Positions 45,164-59,471 of a stretch of 64,000 nucleotides of DNA are shown in pieces. The notes under the pieces were generated by a model. It saw nothing but the letters and a program-made list of their open reading frames with translations, made no database searches and was not told the DNA's origin. The translations under genes were made by a program, and so were the position numbers. The stretch is from Zychaea mexicana (taxonomy: Eukaryota; Mucoromycota; Mucoromycetes; Mucorales; Lichtheimiaceae): contig NW_026516671.1 in the NCBI RefSeq assembly GCF_025766255.1, positions 186,001 to 250,000 of the forward strand. Reading direction: 5' to 3'. Every line of letters starts with the position of its first letter. The stretch's first letter is position 1.

Positions 45164-48068
45164 ATGCGTCAAAAACTTCCAGATGGATACGAGTATGACT
45201 CAAGCATACCCCATCCTGTCACTTTTCGTAGCTCCGATGGCAACGTATTAGAAATCACCATACTGGCAAGCAACGTTGTCCGCGTCAAACACCAGACTGG
45301 CGGTAGCAGCAATAAATGTCATAGCAACAATAATGAAGATGACAGCGCACCACTTCGAAAAGCAGAACAATCGACATACTCGATGCCATCTTTCAAAGTG
45401 AAAAGGTTGCGTCAACAAGAACAATCCGACCGAATTCAAGTCGAAACACCTCAGCTTCGGATCGAGGTTGAACTGCCGAACCTGCGCCTTGTATGGTATG
45501 ACAAAGAGAGCAACGATCCGCATAAACCTTTTGCGGAAGACCTTGCTCGTCGAGCGTATGCCTACAACAATGGCGGCGAAGAAATATGGCATTATCGCAA
45601 ACGGTACTTGGACGATGCATATTTTGGCTTGGGCGAACGTACAGGCCCAATGGATCTGGCTGGTCGCCGGTTTCGGCTCGAGCGGTTGGATAGTATGGGC
45701 TACGATGCTGAAACACAGGATCCGCTCTACAAGTTTTGTCCGTTTTATGTGACCTTGTCTTCCACTACAAAGCGTGCCCATGGTATATATTATCAGAACT
45801 TTTCCACGACAACAGTTGATTTAGGCCAGGAGTTGGATGCGGCAAGTGTTATCATGGCTCTTGTATAGCAACAGCATAATGTTAATGATGATGGTAGTAT
45901 TTGTGTACATAACACATACTCATTAACTGCATGTTGTTACTTTTACCATTTCAGATGTGGGGCCCTTACACCAGCTATCATGCTGAAAGTGGTCCTCTGG
46001 ACTATGTCATGATCTACGGACCCTCGGTCTCATCTGTTGTACGATCCTTTGGTATCTTGACAGGCGCACAGCGCCATTTGCCACCACGATTCGCATTTGG
46101 GTATCTAGCATCATCCATGGGCTATGCCGAGGCTGACAATGCACAAGCACAGCTGGAACAATTTGCCAAACTATGCCGCAAACACGACATTCCATGTGAC
46201 GGCATGCACCTGTCTTCTGGATATACTGTCACTGCCGATGGCGACCGATGCGTGTTTACATGGAACACACAACGGTTCCCGGACCCAGAAAAATTGGCCG
46301 CGCGGCTCAAAGCAGCCGGTATCCACATCTTTGCCAATGTCAAGCCATGGCTATTGCACAAAAGCCATCCAGACTATGAGCAGCTAAAAAAAGCCAAGGG
46401 TGTCGTATGGGACGATGAAAATGACAAACCAAGTACTGTTTGGCAATGGCGCGCGGGCCGCTATACGATGGGTGAGGCAAGCTATATCGATTTCACGAGC
46501 AAGGCCGGTTATGCTTACTGGCAAGAGCAGTTGCGCACCCAGTTGGTCGATAAAGGTTTTCTACCATGGCTGGATAATAACGAGTTTGCCATGCTGGATG
46601 ACCAGCATACCTATGCCTGCGAGGTTCCAGCTGACAAATACGATGATCTTGTGGGTTTGTTCCCAGTCATGCCAGAGGAAAGAACATGTGCACGGCAAGT
46701 AGGAACGTCAATGCAAACCCTGTTGATGGCCCAGGCATCGTATCAAGTATTGCGTGCTGCCAAGCCGATCGAGCGACCCTTCTTGATTACTCGATCATCC
46801 GTACCGTTCTGTCAACAGTTGGTGACACAGACGTGGAGCGGTGACAATTATACGGATTGGAAGACGATCAGATTTAATATTGCCATGGGTGTAGGAGCAT
46901 CTCTATGTGCCGTGCCTAGTGGCTATGGGCATGATGTTGGCGGGTAAGAGTTTGGGATTTTTATTCGCAGTTAAACGATGAAGAGCGCTAAAATTTGGAT
47001 TCAAATAGATTCTCTGGGCCACGACCAGATCCGGAGATGTTTGTTCGTTGGGTGCAACAGGGCATTTTCTGGTCACGATTTTGTATCCACTCGTTCAATA
47101 CAGACGATACAATCACGGAGCCATGGATGGTAAACAAAAAACAAATGAAAACAGCTTTTGATTCTTAATCTGAGGAAAGGGCTGAAACTAGCTTTTGACT
47201 TTGATAAATATAGTATCCTGAAGTGTTACCAACGATCCGTGAAGCAATCCATTTACGATACAAGCTCATACCGTATTTGTACTCATTGCACGTCATCTAC
47301 GCCTATCGTAACCACGAACCTCTTATCCGACCTGTCTTTTACAACCACCAAGATGATCCAAAGACATATACCCAGCAGTTTGAATTCATGGTCGGACCAG
47401 ATGTACTTGTGGCACCTATCGCGCATCCAGGCGAAACCAAACGGTTCGTTTATTTACCAGGCCAAGAACAGCAGCAAATAGGCTGGTATCATTATCAATC
47501 AGGACAATATTTTACTGGTGGTCAGACGGTCACTGTCGAAAGCTCACTGACAGATGCAGCTTCACCGGTCTTTATCAGAGCCGGCTCAATGATTTGTTTT
47601 GGCCAAGTCATGAACAATGTACACCAGACGCCTGACAATGAACGCCGTGTTCAGATATTCCCTGAACGATGGCAGCAACAGAAAACCAACAGTAACAGCG
47701 ATAATAGCGACGACGACGATCATAAACAGCAACCCATAGTAAGACGCACGTTTACCATGATTGAAGACGATGGCAAAACATTATATCACGAGCAAGAAGG
47801 CAAAGCCTATGCTGAGGTCCGTGTGTGGATGGAAGCCGACGCCGAAACAATCAAGGTTGGTCTGGAGATCCTGAACGATGGGTATTTCCCTGACTATGAC
47901 ACGGTATGGGTCACTTGTCCCATCGCAAGTGAAACGCGTCGTCTAGTGTTTATCGATCCACAATTCAATGCAGCGATCAATCTGCAAGAGTGTCCACGTA
48001 TTGTGGACGATACCACAATGCATTGCTATTATGGCATACCCTTGCATTTCAACAAGAAACAGAATTAA
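45164..48068 (+). CDS. glycoside hydrolase family 31 enzyme (alpha-glucosidase/xylosidase type)
   Basis: Four exons: 45164-45862, 45955-46943, 47009-47129, 47214-48068 (887 aa, phases agree). GH31 enzymes retain anomeric configuration when cutting alpha-linked sugars. The N-terminal beta-sandwich runs to about 235, then the (beta/alpha)8 barrel begins (PPRFAFGYLASSMGYAEAD). Likely nucleophile Asp440 in LPWLDNNEF, likely acid/base Asp530 in TWSGDN, and SGYGHDVGGFSG near the barrel end. The C-terminal beta domains follow, with an Asn/Asp-rich insert near 760. Substrate cannot be read from sequence: WLDNNE differs from WxDMNE of common alpha-glucosidases and KTDFGE of bacterial alpha-xylosidases. 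No signal peptide is visible at the chosen ATG, which argues for an intracellular enzyme. AATAAA at 48069 is the likely poly(A) signal. Confidence 0.92.
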
Positions 48069-48196
48069 AATAAAATATTTCATGTGGGTGGCCTGAGCAT
48101 GGCTGCAATAGCGGCGGATATACATTTTTACTTTTCATGCTGCGCGCATTACTTCATCTCTTTCCCAGCACAGCACAACACACCCTTTTAAAAACT

Positions 48197-49774
48197 ATGG
48201 AAGAAAGCCAATATCCAAAACTTGAAGAAGCGTGTCGTTACTTCAATAAACACCGTATTCCCGGCGTCCAAGTACTCTCTTTCAGCACGTCCGACCCATA
48301 TTACGGATTAGGACGGGCACGACAATGCGATCGTCTCGACGTTAGCTTGAGCTTCCAAGCTGATCAAACAGAAATTCCATGTACATTACCAATTTTCATG
48401 CTACTTACGATCGACGTGTACACACCTACAATGATTTTAAAGCTCATGTACATAAACGTTTATTAACAACAAAAGGCCAGGTTCTCTTTGATTCAAGCGA
48501 CTATAGCTTCCCACCAGACTTGATCATGGACCCGGTGTGGCATCAGTTTAGTACACCAGACGTGTTTCCGTTGGAATGGTGTCTTGACGATCCGCGTTGT
48601 GTGCATCACTGGCTTTCTACTTTATGGGGTAACCTTAATCAAAAGGTCTGCGTTTGTTTCTTATGTTTACTTTAGATATCAAGGAGAAGAAGGGTATATG
48701 TGTGTTTTGCATAAAAAATCAGACCTTTCTAAACCCTATTCACGGATAAAGTTATTTGGCGTAAAGGACAATGAAGAACGCGACGAGTTGTGCAGTTATC
48801 AATCCGCTTCTGCGCCGCCAGTAAGAACACCCACCTCAGTACATCAGTCAGCACCATCACCAGCACCACGACGTGAGCGAGAACAGCAGGAACACGAGCA
48901 ACCACGCAGCTATGAACCATCCATTTCTTCTTCACAGAATCTGAGTGAAAGTGCAATTAATACCTTCAGCGATGGCATATATAGCTCCCACGAGCTCCGA
49001 CAAGAGCTAACGCTTGTAGAAACCGACAGTGCAATGGAAGTTGAGTATCAATCACCTTTCGAACGACGCGCATTTATCGAACAATGGATCTCGGATATGC
49101 CAGAGTAAGGGATCAAAGTGTGTGTGTGTGTGTGTGTGTGTGCATGTGAGACGAAAGGAAGAGTAAGAGAGAGTTAAACACAGGATATATGTTGACTGGT
49201 GTATAGCCAAGTGATCCGATTCGACGCAGAAGACTTTGCATCCATCGTGTTGTATATGACGGTCAGGATACCGGATGTGATATGGAACGAATTAGCAGTC
49301 CATCATCAAAGGGCGCTCATGGAACTACAAGGAAAGAAAGTCAGTAAGGCAAAGGACACTGCCCCGGCGATTGTTCAATGTAATCATATCTCTCTCATTT
49401 ACGGATAGATGCTTTTAGCTTTTTCTGACGCTTTTATATATCATGTTGTGCGACATTGTAGTGAGTATGAGCGAAAACTTTCCCAACTCTCCATTAACGG
49501 TACTGCTAATATCAGCTATCAACTCGGATCCGGTATCGAAGGATGAACCTGAGAGACAGGAATTTGAAATGGCCATGAATACGAATTGGAGCCTGGAGGA
49601 AATGTGCGAGAAAATCAGGTATGTGTAGTTGATACTTTTTGATCGTCATACTGGCTTTGAAATGCTATGGTGGACCTAGTCATTTGATTATTTATGCATG
49701 GTGTATACTTTGATAGAGGGATGCTGATGGAAGAAATTCCAAAGTTCCACTCTGGTCTATTCGACCAAACTTGA
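48197..49774 (+). CDS. BABAM2: BRE/BRCC45 (BABAM2)-like subunit of BRISC/BRCA1-A type complexes
   Basis: Six exons: 48197-48380, 48476-48628, 48684-49104, 49207-49379, 49462-49618, 49717-49774 (381 aa, close to the 383 aa of animal BRE). BRE is a scaffold of two UBC/UEV-like folds that holds the K63-specific deubiquitinase BRCC36. Seen here: an N-terminal block CDRLDVSLSF, then QVLFDSSDYSFPPDLIM (the YP-PPDFIF segment of UEV folds), and a C-terminal block ERRAFIEQWISDMPDQVIRF followed by DAEDF. The ending TNWSLEEMCEKIRGMLMEEI matches the end of BRE in spacing. The middle is a disordered Pro/Ser/Gln insert. The first intron was chosen because it restores UEV spacing. A second in-frame ATG lies at 48137 (401 aa). 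Similarity was judged from memory, so this is a strong hypothesis. A (TG)n repeat fills part of intron 3. Confidence 0.68.
49118..49142. repeat. (TG)12 microsatellite in an intron
   Basis: Uninterrupted TG units just inside intron 3 of the BRE-like gene (49105-49206). Confidence 0.9.
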
Positions 49775-50057
49775 TAAAGAAAATTCTCTTGTCGCATGTC
49801 AATTGACAAGGCATATCAACCAATAGCACATTACACACCCTTTCCCCCAGCTATATACACTTGCACACTCAGAGTTTCTGCATATTAATCATTTCCGCTC
49901 CCTTGCTTATTGGAAATTAGCACACAGCACCCCGCTTTTCACCGTTTCAATTTCATACCGCACATTGTAACGTAAGCCCTGTACATCTAATAATATTTCT
50001 TTTCTCTCTTTCCTTTTCTTTTTCGATTATCCCTTCCCCATTGCTTATATCCCACAC

Positions 50058-50522
50058 ATGACTGAAAGGACCATTGCGAGCAACAGTAGACATGGAACAA
50101 CATCTATGGTGTATCCAAGGAGCATACCATCATCAACAGCAGCCGAAAACGACCATGATCCTGATATTTCACCCATGCCAAGTAGTGGTCAAGAGCGTGT
50201 CGCTGCTCTCAAAGAGTTGGGCGGCACTTTTAACGAAGGCCATCGCCGTGTATCCAAGATTGCCACTCCAACCTCGTCTGATACTATACCCAGTTTCATG
50301 GATACAAATCAAATCGAGGTAAACAGGGGTTTTTTAAACTGGAATTACTTGAGATGACAACTCAACATGAAAAAGCAGGAACTGCTCAAGAAACCATCCA
50401 AGAGCTTACAAGAAGCAAGTCGAGAAGCATTAGCAGATAAGCCGGAAACACTGCCGGATAAATCCAGCCCATTAAGAGAAGAAGGATATGAATGTGGAGG
50501 AGAAGGCGATAAAGCTGCCTGA
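50058..50522 (+). CDS. 134-aa small disordered protein, unknown
   Basis: Two exons, 50058-50318 and 50379-50522 (GAG|GTAAAC ... AAGCAG|GAA, phase 0). The ATG follows a CT-rich leader (about 49995-50055), as in neighbouring genes. Composition is Ser/Thr/Pro/Glu-rich and mostly disordered. Possible short helices are QERVAALKELGGTFNEGHRR and IEELLKKPSKSLQEASREAL. No catalytic motif, signal peptide or membrane segment is seen and no family is recognised. It converges on the RPC34 gene, with 301 bp between stops. AATAAA at about 50548 is a likely poly(A) signal. Confidence 0.65.
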
Positions 50523-50823
50523 CATTCTTTTTTTGTTTTTAATTGAACAATAAAGAAAAAGAAAAATGCAAATCATGTACAATAGAATTATGGTGTGTAT
50601 ATGGAGTTGAGTAAAGCAAAGGGTACTTTTTATAGGTGTGTCTGCGGGGGAGCGAGACAAAGGAACATGGGAAAAGAGAATATAAGAGAATGATGGAATG
50701 ATTGCCTGTTTGTGTTGGGTGTATGTGTGCGTATGTATATGCCTTTTTCGGCGTTGTTGTAAAACTTACTACTACTTTTTGAGACTTTTGAGCTAGCTGG
50801 TCGTGTTGAGGTGTTTGTTGAAT

Positions 50824-52219
50824 CTACCAGTCCAGCCAAGTTTTGAAATATTCACAGTTAAATGGATTGACCGGTCCATCTTCCACACAAAAGTTGAACA
50901 CAGGGCACTTTCCACACGGCACTTCAGTCATGGCTTCTGCGGGTAACCGACTGGTCGTCTTGCGCACAGCCTTGTATGCCCATGGTACAGATGCATCGTC
51001 TCCCTCATCGTCACTCATATCCTCATCGAATCCAGCAATATACGGCAACTTCTTCTCGACGACACCGTCATACACCAACACGTCAAGTAAGCTGCCTATA
51101 TCCTTGACCGACAGTTCGACAGAAGAGATGCGTGATTCGGTGATAAAGCGCCGTACTTCGGCTGCTGTGGGATAATGTTCGTATTCGGCATTGAAGACTG
51201 CGTCGCGGACATTCTCATTACGCGGAAAACTCTATAATATATGTAGTCACTGTGAGTAATTTCGTAGTTATGCTCACTTTCCCAGCTCTACTGTACTAGG
51301 TCAACTTACTCTAGCCATAATATATTTCAAACATGCCGTCTTTAAGCTATCAATGAACTCGGTATCCAATTCCTGATCAGTGTACCAAGCTCCACCAGTG
51401 ACTTCACTCGACGGTGTCATATTGAATAACATGTAGATCTTGCGTGTAGGAAACTACATGTATAGCTCTGGATCAGTAACTCTGATACACATATATCACA
51501 TTGAAATCCACGAATTATATGCGATCCTTTCATCTTACCTTGACGTGCTTGACAGCCTTAATTTCCTGCTTTTGCTCCAATGCCTTTAATGTGCGGTTCA
51601 TGACGATAGTGTGTAAATTTGTTTTCTTTTTCAAGTCCTTTGTCCATATGCCTTCGTTGCCAGCTGCACGGATCGTATTATAAACAATACGCTGTTCGTC
51701 GTTCATACGGTTCGCCCTATATAAGCATATCCAAAATCATCAGTATATCTCTCGTTGGTACTTTAGTGAGGGCGTTGTATATCTTTGTCACCGTCTTCAG
51801 TGCTTACTTTTCAGCTTCTCGGAGATCGATCGCGCGCAGCATATTTTCACCATTGATGGTGACAATTTCGAGTGCATTCTACATATAGCATATTCTCGAT
51901 TAACGGAGGGGAAAACTTATAAACCGAGTTGCTTAGATACTGAAATAAAAGAGTACCTTTTTTAATAGGGTATTCATGGCTTGGTATGCTTCTTGCACAC
52001 CCATTTCAGGTGGGCGTTCGCTAAACTTGATCCCGTCCTAAAATAACAATAGAGGTTTTGAATCATTCCATGTGCACCGCGTGTTTCCCCATTCTTTGCT
52101 CTCTCTCACTCGGATCAGTGGTAAAGTACCTTGCCCTTGCTATGAGCATATTTGTAAAAGGTCCATTCGTCATCGGCCAAACCAAACTTGTTTTCACCAG
52201 CAGCAGCGGCGTCGCCCAT
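50824..52219 (-). CDS. RPC34: RNA polymerase III subunit RPC34/RPC6 (POLR3F)
   Basis: Six exons: 52219-52130, 52037-51957, 51878-51808, 51716-51539, 51453-51310, 51231-50824 (323 aa; animal POLR3F is about 316). RPC34 belongs to the RPC82/34/31 subcomplex and links Pol III to TFIIIB during promoter opening. Tandem winged-helix domains occupy the N-terminal half. Recognised pieces are YNTIRAAGNEGIWTKDLKKK, FPTRKIYMLFNMTPSSEVTG, the TGGAWYTDQELDTEFID segment and the cysteine-rich end PCGKCPVFNFC ... NPFNCEYFKTWL, which in this family binds an iron-sulfur cluster. An acidic stretch (DEDMSDDEGDD) lies before it. Start chosen at MGDAAAAGENKFG, the only ATG consistent with exon 1. Confidence 0.95.
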
Positions 52220-52527
52220 ATTGTAGTGCTAAAGTTAAGAGTGGGGGTTAAGAGTGGGTTACTTTTTTTTTTCCTGCGCCCAAACCTGACTTGTTGCGAA
52301 GTTTCGCCACAAAGTGACGGCTAAAAAATGTCGGCGGAAGAAACCGAAAGTTAATGCATTCAAGGTAAATGTAACCCAGTAGTAAAAGTTTTATTTGAGG
52401 GGATATTGTCTACAAGTGAAAAAACAGATGGAAATTTGCGTATAATTGTGACAGTAATAGATAATTAGCAAAAGACAGGGAGAAAAAGAGAGAGAGAGAG
52501 AGGGAAAAGGAAGAAACGGTTTGTTTG
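52220..52527. other. spacer between PFK-2 stop and RPC34 start
   Basis: 308 bp between two minus-strand genes. It contains the RPC34 promoter at the left and the PFK-2 3' flank at the right, including an AG-rich tract (about 52476-52515). No gene seen. Confidence 0.5.
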
Positions 52528-54685
<2,158 letters not shown>

Positions 54686-57400
54686 GAGTAATATAGCAAA
54701 GCGGAATAAAAAGTAAGCAAAACGTTGAACTCAGAAATAAAAGAAAAGGATAGTGTGTGGAGTCGAGTCGAGGAAGTGTACCTCGGACGAATTAGGAAGG
54801 AACGGAAAGCTTGTTTGGGATTGTCGGCTGATGATATATCATGTAGGTTCTACGCTGCAAGATGCAAGGGTGTTCTGCTCACTGCGTCCACAGTTTTTCT
54901 GTCTTTACCTAACAACGCGCACGGATCAAGCGTTATGCTCAATGCTTATTACATGCTAGTTCCAGTACAGAGAACGTCTGTATGCACGGTGATAAGTAGT
55001 AATACTTACATCATCAGACGGCACAACACAAATCCAATACAGTCTACATGAACGAGAAAAGATCATGTAAACTGACAGGATTGACACATGATAATGTCAT
55101 TTGCTACTTCCGCTTATTTTAAAGTATCATTCCATTCTTTATGCTATAACAAGATAAATCATTAAAGAAAGAGCATTCTTATGGAGAGTTGCATTTATGA
55201 TATCATTCCATTTGTAGCGATAGCAAGCGTCTGTAAGGCCATTTACATGGGTTATTCGAATCATCGCACTTGGAACGTATGCTCCAACGTGCTACATTCG
55301 CAGCATGGTGGTATTCATCGTAGCCACCTATCATACGATCCACGGCCAAGAAAAGAAGCTGTTAAAAGTCAATAATCAACATATATTTCGTTCGTGGTAT
55401 CATGTTTTTCTGTCGAAAAGATGCAAGTATATGCACTCCACTTTGCGCTTAAACAAGTTTTGTAGTTTTGGCAAGCCATCACCAACCAATTGTAAAAGGA
55501 TCGAACAATATTCATATTTAATGAATCGTTTATTTGACTTTGCTTTCTAACCCGCATCTCCCACATTTACAAAAACTCATCTGTCACACGCGCACAAATC
55601 AAAACCCAAAACTAAGCTAATTAGCCAAGGTCTTTGTTCACTATGACAACATGGTCACAGATCCGTCCTCCTCAGGACGAAGACCTGCCTTGGCGGCGAG
55701 GAGGAAAAAAGGGTGTTCAGTCAACCAGGCTTCCATATCCCACCAACTACTCAAGCCCAAGGAAGCTGGCTTTCCATTACAGAAAGTCAATGACTGCAAC
55801 AGACGTGCCATCAAAAGTCATGAGCATGGTTACCCACGAGATTGTCAAACAGCTGTCAACAAGCCAAACGCGTGTAGCGAACAGCACGTGGTTCCTCGGT
55901 TCGGTATGCCTGAGTAATCAGTTGAAAAGGACTACTTTCACCTAGGAGAGAGAACGGTGCTTGAGAACACAGTTATGTGCAAGGAGGGAAGCGTTGTAAC
56001 CACAACACAAAGTTCACCGGAGTCAAGAGACACAATAGGAACCAGAACAAAGATGCGCTCACAGGTGCGATCTTTTAGTTTTTCTTTTGAGACAATGCCC
56101 TTGAGAAAAACACGACGATCACCGAACGAAAACCAACAAGAGCTTTCTTGAAGAGGCCAACAGCGACAGTTCCACGAAAAGCTTCTTCAATTCATGGAGA
56201 AAAGAAGAGAGGGGGGCGACCAAAGTGGTAGAGTTTAGGGTTAGAAGAGTACCTGAACTATTGCACACGTCTGGATCCACGGCATTGAACAGTGTTCTGA
56301 ACGCTCCTCAACTGTGCAAGCACCATTGTAAATGGGGCAACTACCCTTCTGACGAAAAGTAGACGCTGAAGGAAAAAAAAGTGGGAAACGCCCTCCCGGC
56401 CCCAACATATCAGGATTAAAATCAGACTCAGCTTATCATCGCAGCCAATGAAATGGCTTCATTCTGTGTCATCTGCCTTGAGGACTTCTGGACTTCTGCG
56501 TTTCCCAGGACCCATCCACCGCCGTGCCCCCGTAAAGTATAATCTTTTAGTGCAACGCAAAGGGTGTATTTATGGAAGATGTAGAGAAATACCTCCAGGC
56601 ATTGTCAACATCTCTTCATGTAAAAGTTTAAGTAGTGGAGTCTCTAGAATTTTAGCGAGTTTATGATAGCAGTATATTTTGTGCGCGTTTGTTGCGAGGT
56701 CGACTGCTGCAATGTCGCCACATCAGGATATGAAAGCCAGGGCTGAGCTGCTCCATTTTATATTTTTAAGCACTGGATGCGATGTGTGCATATTTCCCAG
56801 CCTTTGTATATGTGCAGAAGCGTTGGTGCTTCCGTCCGGTACCTTCGGGTCCCTTATTTTGCAGTCAATACGAGATGCTGAGGCACCTTTGTATTGTTTG
56901 ACAAAAAGTCATTGCCAGTAGTGGATATGTAATGCATTTAATGTATAGCAAGTCCCGTAACCTATTATTACGGACTCTTGATATGATCGAGATTTACAGC
57001 AATCATTTCATTTTCCAGATATCTCTCAAAGCTTTCTGACAAGAAGCACATTATTAACATCTCGATATTTTATGAGTAATAAATTGTGATTTGCTTACAC
57101 AACCCTGAGCGACAAAGTATATACACAAAAGCTATTATGAAGTCCTTATTCAGGTTTAAGGATCACCAAGAGGCCTTCTCTATTGATTTAAGCAATAATG
57201 CAGACCAGGTGCTCGTATTAATTTATACATATGTTTTGTCGAATAGTAACTGTTAAGATTAAGGGATTTATGTTCAAGAACATAAGAAAACAAGAAAGTT
57301 TTATATAGCCATATAGCTTCAATAACATATAATTAGTACTATTTGCTGTAGTACGACTCCTGAATTGGCAAAATTGTAATTATATCACGGCTTTGTGTAT
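54686..57400. other. long intergenic stretch, first half
   Basis: The left end is the PFK-2 promoter. About 55650-56400 is richer in G/C than its surroundings and has several overlapping short frames on both strands (for example SSTKSFFNSWRKEERGATKV on plus at about 56170), with no family recognised and no consistent splice model. This may be a degraded gene or element. The rest is AT-rich. Confidence 0.35.
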
Positions 57401-59471
57401 CTGTATATCAGTCCAGACTATGCATTTTCTACTACTCCATTTAGCATTTACTGTTGTATAATAAAGTGCAGTACTGCGCCGATGTTTTAGCGCCACTTTT
57501 AGTACCGTATAAAAAACATGAATGTGGTGCGAAAGTAACCTTCTGATGTTTTCGCATTCGCTTACACAAAAGATTTAGGCAGAAAGATTACATCAAGTGC
57601 ATCGGCTCAAAAAAGTCTTGATTGATATTAGTCTCTATTACGAAAAAGAGCGGTCAGGATGTCTTCATCGACATTGTTTAAAAGACTGTGACGGCGTCAA
57701 AGAACACGGAACGGAGGCATATAAGTCGTCCACGTGTGTTCCTGGACAGTTCTTCTGGTTGCCTTTGTAAAAGCCTATGTTTAATCATTACATGTTTTCT
57801 TCTCAGCTGTTCCCGCTGATGTGAATTGGTGTTTAGAAATCGGTTCGATAGTTGATTGAGGAGATGATCCGACGATTTAAGAGGGACGCCAAACTCGTTG
57901 ATGAATATGCTTTCCATAATCTTTATCAGCAAAAAAAAAACTTTTCGAGAGGCTCCATTTAAATTAGTGGCTGTTCCGATGTATATTACGCGTTTCTTTT
58001 TTTTTCATTTTCACGGTGCCTCTCTTTGCCTCACTCCCGACCATGTGGCTTTTTTTCAGGTCGACTGGGTTGCAACTCTCTAGAACCTTCTAAACAACGT
58101 TGTCAGAACAAGTGTTGGTTGTGGGATAAAGTAGCGACGTGCAGTATATGAGGATGGTGTGGCCGATGACATTACTAAGAATCGGCCTTTTGTAATTTCA
58201 CAATCTGCGCATCCAGCATTAGACGAGACTGTATATCTTTTTTCTTTTACCAATCCTCAAATATTTTGACGCGAAAAAATCGGTAACGTATTTACCCGCT
58301 GGGATTAATTTTTGATTCGGGATTGTAAAGTACACGGGTATAAAGCTCGACTGATTTCGCGTCAAGGAGATGTTCATTCTTCTCATTGCATCCATTCCTT
58401 TTCATTCATCCATCCATCCATCCATCCACGCATCCATCCGGTAACATCAAACAGTAAGTTATCTTTTACTGAATCATATCAATTATGTATTACTCTCGTG
58501 GTAGTGTAAAAGATGATTGCTATAAAATGGGAATCTCTCTGAAGAGGAATGATAGAGAACACTATAGTCAAATCTATACTGAAAGCTCCATTTCTTGGGT
58601 TGATCATTTTTTGGCTTCCAAGTCCAAGTAAAAAGAAGACTCACCTTTCTTTCATCAGTTCATTTTTCTTTGTAGCATCTATACCATCATCCAAGATATC
58701 CGCAAGTAAATAAACTATTTTGTACAGGGTATGTATTTCTTAAGATTGCTTTCTCCAATTGCTTCTCCGTGATGTAATATTTGTGGGATGTTTGGATATT
58801 TCACATGATGATATAAGTTGTCATGCACCTCGCATAAAGGATAAAGCGTTATCTTGATGAGAAACCAAACCTTCAGTCTTCAAACTGAGAAATATCCATT
58901 CCTCCCACTTTTGTCGCGGTAGAAGCAATTGTTGACATCTGTTCAGCTACTTTTTACTGACTCGCATTTGTTTACAGTTTGTTTTTTAGGTAATGTTAGT
59001 ATTACCACTTAGAATTAGCTGTGCTGAGCAAAAAGTTTTTATAAATAAAGAATAAAATATCATAAAAAAAGCACGTATTGTTTGTTGGTCCTTTCTGTAT
59101 GAAATTTCGGTTTGTTTATTTGAAACTATTGCTACGACTGCTGTCAAAAGAGATTGTGACATGGGGTAAACAAAAACAGGTAACGCACGTTTTTCTTTCG
59201 ACAATATGGCGCGGTTGCGCGTTACATACCGCGAAATTTGAAATGTAACCTCCTGCAGGTATATCAGACATCACAAGTCCAATACATTACTCATTTCGCA
59301 GAGTATCACGTTTTCATTTAAAAATGGTAATCCATTATCTATGTACTATGTTACATCAACAAGTTAGAGATCACCTAATGCTCCTTCCATTCAAGTTGCT
59401 ATATGTCTCGCTGCATTCAGCCAAGTAAAACACCATGCAAAATATTCAAAAATGTGTACACAATGAGTCCT
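57401..59471. other. long intergenic stretch, second half
   Basis: AT-rich. One minus-strand frame at about 57917-57678 (IFINEFGVPLKSSDHLLNQL and onward) looks mildly coding-like, but has no family match or splice partner. A (CATC)n repeat lies at 58405-58439. No gene supported. Confidence 0.35.
58405..58439. repeat. (CATC)n tetranucleotide repeat
   Basis: Eight or nine tandem CATC units with one CACG interruption near the end. Confidence 0.85.

Noticed and set aside
48381..48475. Coherent-looking frame inside the first intron of the BRE-like gene (ITNFHATYDRRVHTYNDF), suggesting a frameshifted exon.
   Set aside because: Using it needs a base insertion. Treating 48381-48475 as an intron keeps all phases and restores the spacing expected for the UEV fold.
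57678..57932. Minus-strand frame with INEFGVPLKSSDHLLNQLSN, considered as a transposase (DDE) remnant.
   Set aside because: The resemblance to the ID/NE-type motif of mariner-like transposases is only a few residues, with no second or third catalytic block and no inverted repeats.
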